This document shows positions 61,921 through 64,000 of a DNA stretch of 64,000 nt, piece by piece. The stretch is from JAGNHN01 sp964590645 (lineage in GTDB: Bacteria > Bacteroidota > Bacteroidia > Bacteroidales > JAGNHN01). The translations under genes were made by a program, and so were the position numbers. The stretch spans positions 44,539 through 108,538 of the forward strand of contig CAZPYJ010000012.1 of the NCBI GenBank assembly GCA_964590645.1, written 5' to 3'. How positions within the stretch are numbered: position 1 is the stretch's first letter; the number at the start of each line of letters is the position of its first letter. Below the pieces are notes generated by a model. The model had not been told where the DNA came from and made no database searches. It was given only the letters and a program-made list of their open reading frames with translations.

Positions 61921-62040
61921 GGGCCGCCGGCTTTTGCGCTGAAAAATACTGTGCGCACACGCTTTTGCTGATTTTTGTCCGTTTTATGCTTAATAAAATG
62001 ATATTCAGCACATTGCAGCGTTTTTTCCGAAAAAAGTTTA

Positions 62041-62315
62041 TGCGATTAATGCGATGAGAATTGCTATAAAAATACCTAATATATTAATATACAGTATATT
62101 GTGATTTTTTTAGTGTCGAAGCATTTTTATGCTATCTGCACATTTCTTTATGCGATTGATCGCAATAATTGCATAAGCGCATTTTTTTTATGCGATATGT
62201 AGTAATTTCAATATCAGGTAATTATAAAATCTCATCGCATTCATAGCATAAGATATTTTACTTATATATTGGGCTCAAGTGATTGAAAATAAGTATATTA
62301 AAAGACAAAATCGCA
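62041..62315. repeat. TGCGAT box cluster
   Basis: The hexamer TGCGAT or its complement occurs seven times in 275 bp: 62041, 62050, 62151, 62159 (reverse), 62191, 62234 (reverse) and 62310 (reverse). The pair at 62151-62164 forms the dyad TGCGAT-TG-ATCGCA. A paired copy also occurs at the left end (41333-41346). It is a likely binding array for an element protein. Confidence 0.65.
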
Positions 62316-62426
62316 TAAAAATGGAGAAAATTGAGAAAAGCGGAGAAACACACTAAAAAACAGGGAGAGATCCAGGGATCTTGCAAGGTCACGGCCCGGT
62401 CTCCCGGGGTGGCCGGAGAGCACCGA

Positions 62427-62470
62427 TATGTGATTCACCTCATCACATAATCACATCGTTCATCACATAA
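62427..62470. repeat. ATCACATA repeats
   Basis: TATGTGAT (62427-62434) and two copies of CATCACATAA (62441-62450 and 62461-62470), with TCACAT between them, make a compact array. It is a possible operator or part of the origin. Confidence 0.5.
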
Positions 62471-62719
62471 ATGGACCGGCTGGATGATATTTAAGGGGAG
62501 GGTTCTTTTTGCGGCTTATCCAACGTCCTCAACGTCCAATGAGTTTACCGATTTTCTCCAAAAGGGCGAATTTTAAATCACTCCATCGGAAGAATCTGCA
62601 TTTATGAGCAATAGTATTATGCAAAGTATTCCATAACTTTGATGAACCAAGATTGGCATATCTGGCTGTAAGATGAGCCCGGAGTAAATCAAGAAGAAAA
62701 TAATTTCAAATCACAAGCA

Positions 62720-63052
62720 ATGAGAAGAGTACTGGCATCCTTTATCTTGGGCATCATTTTTACCGGAATAGTTGCTTTTTCAGTGACCACCGATGCACCC
62801 AAGAAGAACCTGGCAGAAGTTGATCAAATCAGTGGGTTGTACATTTTTGTAAAGAGTAAGCCTATCCAAGAATTTGAGTATCTCGGCACAGTTAAAGGTC
62901 CTATTATTGGCAATCACGAATTCGATAAGTTGTTGGAAGTAATGATAACAAGGGCACAAAAAGACTTTCCAGAAGCAAACGCGTTAATTTTTGATGGCGC
63001 CATCAGACAGTCTCATAATACAAAGGTCAGTGCTGTAAGGATCAAGGACTGA
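62720..63052 (+). CDS. small exported protein, unknown (110 aa)
   Basis: The sequence has a signal or anchor segment (VLASFILGIIFTGIVAFSVT) and a small alpha/beta domain (FEYLGTVKGPIIGNHEFDKL to the end). No lipobox. It is rightward, apart from the leftward train, and may be cargo of the element. The family is not recognised. Confidence 0.5.
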   Translation: MRRVLASFILGIIFTGIVAFSVTTDAPKKNLAEVDQISGLYIFVKSKPIQEFEYLGTVKGPIIGNHEFDKLLEVMITRAQKDFPEANALIFDGAIRQSHNTKVSAVRIKD

Positions 63053-63140
63053 TTAGCAACTTTCTACTTAAATTTAAGCTCTTTCAGGGTGCAATGAGTT
63101 TTCGTGCATTACAGTCATTGCCCCTTTTTCCACCGAAGTG

Positions 63141-63692
63141 CTATGTAATTATCTCAGTAAATAGGTCAAGTTTCAGTTGTTTAACTGATTCGCGAATTGC
63201 CTTTAGTCTCCTTTTCTCAGCATCAGATATTTTACCTTCAATAGCTAAGAAATCAAGAAACTCTGGATATTTTTTTATTAACTCCTGTTTTTTATCCTCA
63301 AGTTCCTTTTCGGCCCTTAGTTTTTCTCTTGTTGCTTCACGCTGTTCCTTGTAATGCCCCAGAATAATTTTATCAATGGTTTGGAATACCCAAACTTCAA
63401 AAAAGGGGTCAAGCCAAGCAGCAAATTTTAAAGCTAAAATTCGGTGCATCCAAGTACCTCCTTTTTTATTAGTTTGAACAATTTCTTCACGCTTCAAAGG
63501 TGATTTATTGTCACCAAATGGTGTCAATAAAAGTGCTTCGATGAATGAATTTACCTGGTCTGTTTTTAAAAATATTCGAGTGTCTTTCCCGAAAATTTTA
63601 GCCATTTGCGTTGCATTAACCATTAGGTTGTCATCACCCGTTGGCAAAAAATCAACCTCTTTTTCGTTGTAAACAAAATGTACCACTTCCAT
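63141..63692 (-). CDS. KilA-N domain protein
   Basis: The 183-residue protein starts at the ATG at 63692 (MEVVHFVYNEKEVDFLPTGD), 13 bp after the upstream stop; an earlier in-frame ATG at 63743 would overlap that gene. The KilA-N domain is seen in NLMVNATQMAKIFGKDTRIF, GGTWMHRILALKFAAWLDPF and FEVWVFQTIDKII. A coiled coil follows. KilA-N proteins are DNA-binding factors of phages and other elements, so the element reaches at least to here. Confidence 0.82.
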   Translation of the reverse strand: MEVVHFVYNEKEVDFLPTGDDNLMVNATQMAKIFGKDTRIFLKTDQVNSFIEALLLTPFGDNKSPLKREEIVQTNKKGGTWMHRILALKFAAWLDPFFEVWVFQTIDKIILGHYKEQREATREKLRAEKELEDKKQELIKKYPEFLDFLAIEGKISDAEKRRLKAIRESVKQLKLDLFTEIIT

Positions 63693-63705
63693 ATTTTGAC
63701 TTAAA

Positions 63706-64000
63706 TTATAGGTTATCGAGCTTAATGAAAACAAAAGTATCATATCCTAAATGTCTTTTCTGGAAACATCTAATACCTCGGTATTTACAGAATTTCATCA
63801 TCCAGGATGTGAAAGTTTTCTGTGGAATATTGTTAGTGAGCTGCTTCGAAGAAATATTGAAAGCGGAGAATAGAGCCTTCTTGTCATAGGGTTTTCCTTC
63901 CTTGAAGACAATTCTACCGTTGCCAGTTCTATGAGTTGTAAATTCAAAGTAAGCCTCCGGCCAAGTGCATCTTGTTTTTAAAGAAGGAAAAGATAAAGGG
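63706..64000 (-). CDS. C-terminal part of an unknown protein, cut by window edge
   Basis: An open frame of 97 codons enters from the right edge and stops at 63706. Visible parts include TRCTWPEAYFEFTTHRTGNG, NISSKQLTNNIPQKTFTSWM and FCKYRGIRCFQKRHLGYDTF; a DNA-handling protein is possible. It ends just before the KilA-N gene, so they are probably cotranscribed. Not recognised from this fragment. Confidence 0.5.
   Translation of the reverse strand, partial: PLSFPSLKTRCTWPEAYFEFTTHRTGNGRIVFKEGKPYDKKALFSAFNISSKQLTNNIPQKTFTSWMMKFCKYRGIRCFQKRHLGYDTFVFIKLDNL

Larger units (their letters stand above)
61695..62719. other. A+T-rich non-coding control region of the element
   Basis: About 1 kb without any supported gene. 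It holds three classes of short repeats (annotated separately), many runs of A and T, and a more G+C-rich patch near 62380-62425. Such a region beside the early promoter is a candidate replication origin or regulatory region. Confidence 0.6.
41224..64000. mobile_element. virus-like integrated element, right end outside window
   Basis: From 42.1 to 61.6 kb nearly all genes run leftward as a tightly packed train with ATGA or TAATG overlaps and many short membrane proteins, unlike the housekeeping genes to the left. Recognisable parts are a small HerA/FtsK or Zot-like ATPase, a jelly-roll-like candidate capsid protein, two zincins, a glucosaminidase, a repeat-rich adhesin, a candidate unimolecular spanin and, near the right edge, a KilA-N protein. 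No large terminase, portal, HK97 capsid or tail assembly gene was found. No integrase, tRNA or clear attachment repeat is in the window. The best reading is a tailless membrane-containing provirus; the exact left boundary (41.22-41.49 kb) is inferred. Confidence 0.75.

Noticed and set aside
41224..62719. Ordinary tailed prophage or a conjugative element
   Set aside because: No terminase, portal, HK97 capsid, tape measure or sheath was found, and no relaxase or Tra genes; a glucosaminidase, spanin candidate and spike argue for a virus without a tail.

Overview
The window is a stretch of a Bacteroidota chromosome (about 1-41.2 kb) followed by an integrated virus-like element (about 41.2 kb to beyond the right end). 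The phylum is indicated by the gene order bamD-rpoZ-coaBC-porD-recN, a type IX secretion C-terminal tail, a type B ribosomal protein L31, a GlmU-like sugar nucleotidyltransferase, TTTG/TAnnTTTG promoters and the lack of Shine-Dalgarno spacing. Saprospiria or Cytophagia relatives are plausible, but the sequence alone does not settle the class.

Chromosomal part. The genes run in order as follows. A truncated [4Fe-4S] ferredoxin-type protein with an Rrf2 regulator opens the window. Next come a DJ-1/PfpI protein, an agmatinase and deoxyhypusine-synthase-like pair (polyamine metabolism), rpmE2, a GlmU-like protein, lon, a flavodoxin-fold quinone reductase, an oligopeptide-binding lipoprotein, an MBL-fold hydrolase and dapA. 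Two tandem secreted M14 carboxypeptidases with different C-terminal modules follow, then an alpha-oxoamine synthase (sphingolipid or sulfonolipid type). After these lies a cassette of two very short double-glycine-leader peptides facing a large secreted TPR-CHAT (caspase-like) protein. A photolyase, the bamD-rpoZ-coaBC-porD-recN block, fabI, etfBA with an acyl-CoA dehydrogenase, clpC, csaA, gyrA and a periplasmic TPR protein complete this part.

Element (about 41.2-64 kb). A long leftward gene train with ATGA-type overlaps carries a small HerA/FtsK-like or Zot-like P-loop ATPase, a 179-residue all-beta protein (best capsid candidate, with its own promoter and terminator), a 36-residue Lys/Arg-rich peptide, two zincin-like metalloproteases, and many consecutive proteins of 28-151 residues with a single membrane segment. 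It also has a glucosaminidase, a peptidoglycan-binding-like protein, a repeat-rich adhesin with a signal peptide, a beta-propeller-like protein and a lysis block with a candidate unimolecular spanin. No large terminase, portal, HK97-type capsid, tape measure or sheath is visible. The set looks like a tailless, membrane-containing (PRD1/PM2/P23-77-like) provirus rather than a tailed prophage. Two independently promoted cargo units are embedded: a lipoprotein, and a small protein plus an SDH_sah-type (ClpP-fold) serine protease. To the right is a 1.1 kb A+T-rich non-coding region with three kinds of short repeats (candidate origin or control region), then a KilA-N protein and a truncated gene. 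The right end of the element lies outside the window.

The two most novel-looking parts are the double-glycine peptides with a shared E-x-P-D-[I/L]-T motif opposite a TPR-CHAT protein, and the putative tailless provirus. All functional calls rest on reading motifs by eye; no database search was run.
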